A stretch of DNA of 64,000 bases from Rebecca billardiae RCC1528 (taxonomy: Eukaryota > Haptophyta). The stretch lies in assembly GCA_965240325.2 (NCBI GenBank), contig OZ251225.1, forward strand, positions 3,844,001-3,908,000. Reading direction: 5' to 3'. Positions 62,389 through 64,000 of this stretch are shown here, piece by piece. Within the stretch, counting starts at the first letter, position 1. Every line of letters starts with the position of its first letter. The notes under the pieces were generated by a model. The model was not told the origin of the DNA and ran no database searches. It saw nothing but the letters and a program-made list of their open reading frames with translations. A program made the position numbers and the translations under genes.

Positions 62389-62628
62389 ATGAAGCGCCTT
62401 CGGAGTGGTGCGCACAAGCGAGGGCTGGAGCAAGTCGTGAGCACCAAAGAAGTGAGCGCCGCCAAGCGACAGCGGAAGCGCACCAGCAGCACAGCCACTG
62501 CCTCGGACGTTGTAGCAGCGCGGCGGCCGCGATCGCAGCTGCCGCCACTGGTCACAGCCAGCGTCGTAACGACGCCGTCGCATGTACGACCCGTGGTGAT
62601 GGCCAGGCGGGTACGGCCTACGGCCTGA
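61138..62628 (+). CDS. EsV-1-7 type Cys/His repeat protein
   Basis: 496 residues. Residues 1-417 are eleven near-identical units with exact spacing C-x4-C-x16-C-x2-H-x12, for example CDHAGC, TARPSFGMPGDARASR, CATH, KLAGMVDVVSRK. This is the signature of the EsV-1-7 repeat first named from a brown-algal virus gene and present in the brown-algal developmental regulator IMMEDIATE UPRIGHT. The unit is 38 residues (114 bases); the first lacks one residue. Each unit probably binds one zinc ion. The tail (~418-496) is basic (AAKRQRKRTSS), possibly a nuclear signal. A frame-shifted partial unit sits just upstream of the ATG. Biochemical role unknown in the family. It is probably divergent from kynureninase before the hAT insertion. 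Confidence 0.9.
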   Translation: MVDLKRRKCDHTGCTSRPSFSMPGARATRCATHKLAGMVNVVSRTCDHAGCTTRPAFGMPGDARATRCAAHKLAGMIDLQHPKCDHAGCTARPSFGMPGDARASRCAAHKLAGMVDVVSRKCDHAGCTARPSFGMPGDARASRCATHKLAGMVDVKTHKCDHAGCTKCPSFGMPGDARASRCATHKLAGMVDVKTHKCDHAGCTKCPSFGMPGDARASRCATHKLAGMVDVVNRKCDHTGCTKQPAFGMPGDARASRCATHKLAGMVNLVSRQCDHAGCTARPSFGMPGDARASRCATHKLAGMVDVKTHKCDHAGCTKCPSFGMPGDARASRCAAHKLAGMVDVVSRKCDHAGCTKCPSFGMPGDARASRCATHKLAGMVDVKSRQCDHAGCTKQPAFGMPGDARASRCATHKLAGMKRLRSGAHKRGLEQVVSTKEVSAAKRQRKRTSSTATASDVVAARRPRSQLPPLVTASVVTTPSHVRPVVMARRVRPTA

Positions 62629-63037
62629 CGAGTGACGGGCTGCGCTCGAGCACTAGTCGAGCAGCACCGTTCAACTTCATGGCGATGAGCAAGGACGGTG
62701 AGCGGCCGTCAACTCTCAGTGAGCCGATGAGTGACACGGACGAGGTTGCTGGGCCCCGCTCGCTCGCTGTGCGGCCTTGCTCCGCGGCAGCAACCAACTG
62801 GCAACCGTGCGGCTGAGTGGCGGAGTCGCGCACTCGACGAGTGACTCGACCGCAGGCGGGCCAACTCGGTCGGGGCCAAGGGCCTTGGGCGGGCGGCGCC
62901 GCATGCCCAGCTGCGTAACAACTAATTATAAAGCCGGCCTGGGCGCGGATTGGCGGAAAAGAAAGCCGGCCTGGGCAGGGCGGGCCTCTCTGGACGAGTG
63001 GACGGCTACGCGAGCCCGAGCCCGCCCGTCTCGCGCC
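62629..63037. other. Intergenic, no gene seen
   Basis: Spacer between two plus-strand genes. It contains a lower-GC patch, AACAACTAATTATAAAGCC at 62917-62935, and GGATTGGCGGAAAAG (an ATTGG box, 62948-62962) about 80-120 bases before the next ATG, plausible promoter elements for that gene. Confidence 0.5.
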
Positions 63038-63916
63038 ATGACGACGGCGCTGGTGATGCTCCTGAGCTCGGTGGCGCAGGTGCAGGTCGGCCGTGTCTTC
63101 CATGGCGTGATGGAGATGAACTGCCCCACGCTCGCCGGCGCGGTGTGGACCAAGACTTCCCTTCTCACCGGCGACTGCACGCTGACCGGCCGCTGGTCGT
63201 GCTCGCCGTTGTCCGGCTGGTGCCAGGGAGCGGGCTCGTACCGCGTCGGGCCGATGTCAGAGCCGCCATTTCAAGCGTTCTGCTGCTCGCCCGACCCCTT
63301 CTCGCCGCCGCCGCCCAGCCCGCCGCCGCCGCCCGCCTCGGACGCGTGCGTGTCGGACGAGTACGTGCAGAGCCCCGAGGGGCTGGTCGCGCGGCTGACG
63401 GGCAGCTGGTGCAACCCGCGGTGGGCGGGGGGACCGTACATGCCGTGCGTCGCGCATGCGACGTACTGCGCCTACCTCGGCCAGCCGGACGGCCTGGGCG
63501 GCTCGGCGTACGCGTGCGCGTGCCACCCAGGCTACGAGGCGGTGCCGAGCGCCTCCCTGGACGCGCTCCAGTGCGTGCTCTGCACCAACGGCTGGCGCCC
63601 GTCGTGGTGGGCGGCGCCAACGCGCGCGAGCCACGGCTGCGAGGCGCTGCAGGCGGAGGCACGCGCGCCGGCCGCGGCCGCGCTCGCACCGGGCAGCGCA
63701 GGCCAGCCCTCGGCGTCCGCACAGCCGCAGGGGCAGCTGCAGCCACCACCGCTGCTGCTCGTGCTGCTGCTGCTGCCGGCTTTTGCGGCGGGTGCACTCG
63801 TGGCCAGCCGCGTCGCACGCGCAGCGGGTGGCACCCGTGGCGCGCCGCCGAGCGGACCTGTGATGGGTAGCGGGTGCGAGCGAGGCACTGCTGACGCCGT
63901 GCTGGGCATGCTGTGA
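63038..63916 (+). CDS. Secreted/type I membrane Cys-rich protein with PPPSPPPPP linker
   Basis: About 292 residues from ATG 63038 (CGCCATGACG). The N-terminus (MTTALVMLLSSVAQVQVG) reads as a signal peptide. A Cys-containing domain (~25-85) ends in FCCSPDPFSPPPPSPPPPP, a hydroxyproline-type linker like those of pherophorin and other algal wall proteins. A second Cys-rich domain (~105-190) has EGF-like spacing (YACACHPGYEAV, CVLCTNGW). A hydrophobic helix (LLLVLLLLPAFAAGALVASRVA, ~240-262) and a short basic tail follow, so it is probably anchored with the Cys domains outside. No enzyme motif. Family not recognised beyond this architecture. Confidence 0.75.
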   Translation: MTTALVMLLSSVAQVQVGRVFHGVMEMNCPTLAGAVWTKTSLLTGDCTLTGRWSCSPLSGWCQGAGSYRVGPMSEPPFQAFCCSPDPFSPPPPSPPPPPASDACVSDEYVQSPEGLVARLTGSWCNPRWAGGPYMPCVAHATYCAYLGQPDGLGGSAYACACHPGYEAVPSASLDALQCVLCTNGWRPSWWAAPTRASHGCEALQAEARAPAAAALAPGSAGQPSASAQPQGQLQPPPLLLVLLLLPAFAAGALVASRVARAAGGTRGAPPSGPVMGSGCERGTADAVLGML

Positions 63917-64000
63917 CTCGATCTGCCATCGGCATTGCTGACGCGATGACGTGGATGCGCCCGAGTCTGACACGGCGCCACGCGGCACGCCCACCGGAGT

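Noticed and set aside
61759-62583. Minus-strand frames across the EsV-1-7 array
   Set aside because: Repetitive only because the plus-strand units repeat. The exact Cys/His spacing exists only on the plus strand.

Overview
This window is nuclear DNA of a very GC-rich eukaryote, most likely a flagellated unicellular alga. The genes are interrupted by short introns (85 to 227 bases). The proteins are typical eukaryotic ones: cyclic-nucleotide phosphodiesterase, cold-shock UNR protein, NSUN2-type RNA methyltransferase, DDT/WHIM chromatin protein, TKL kinase and a Pol-epsilon-type histone fold. There is also a small axonemal PG-rich protein. The composition, the unusual GTGCG splice donors and the EsV-1-7 repeat protein point to a chlorophyll-c or other algal lineage, perhaps a haptophyte. 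That placement is inference. No rRNA, tRNA, CRISPR or bacterial operon was seen.

Layout, 1-26 kb: a multi-pass membrane protein (985-3940, minus) faces a small Cys-rich protein (4111-4428). A DUF2306-like membrane protein (4861-5876, minus) faces a 3,064-residue tandem cyclic-nucleotide-gated-type channel with ankyrin repeats (6290-15927). After 2 kb of weakly coding DNA come a histone-fold protein (18023-18451, minus) and a class I phosphodiesterase (18866-20971). A long gene-poor stretch (20972-24801) holds diverged repeats and a TA-flanked, decayed DNA transposon (22691-24061).

Layout, 24-50 kb: Obg-like ATPase OLA1 (24802-26362, minus), UNR/CSDE1-like protein (26554-30034), RFTS-HMG-DDT-WHIM chromatin protein (30701-35504, minus), TIR-like membrane protein (35739-38080), FN3-repeat TKL kinase (38403-44827, minus), NSUN2-like methyltransferase (45631-48210, minus), PB1-like protein (48424-49521), and a doubtful small minus-strand ORF (49559-49882).

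Layout, 50-64 kb: an axonemal PG-rich protein (50048-50591), F-box/ankyrin protein (50917-52734), an AT-rich gap with 108-bp tandem repeats, an exported ATP-grasp-like protein (53971-55422, minus), a Cys-rich unknown (55639-56604), kynureninase (57005-58558, minus), a complete hAT-type transposon with 8-bp target duplications (58704-61013), an EsV-1-7 Cys/His repeat protein (61138-62628), and a secreted or membrane-anchored Cys-rich protein with a PPPSPPPPP linker (63038-63916).

Two themes link the genes. First, almost every minus-to-plus neighbour pair is head-to-head with 165 to 414 bases between start codons, so shared bidirectional promoters seem to be the rule. The hAT element sits inside one such promoter. 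Second, the channel (cyclic-nucleotide-binding domains) and the phosphodiesterase suggest cyclic-nucleotide signalling, and a flagellar protein is also present, though nothing here shows that they act together.
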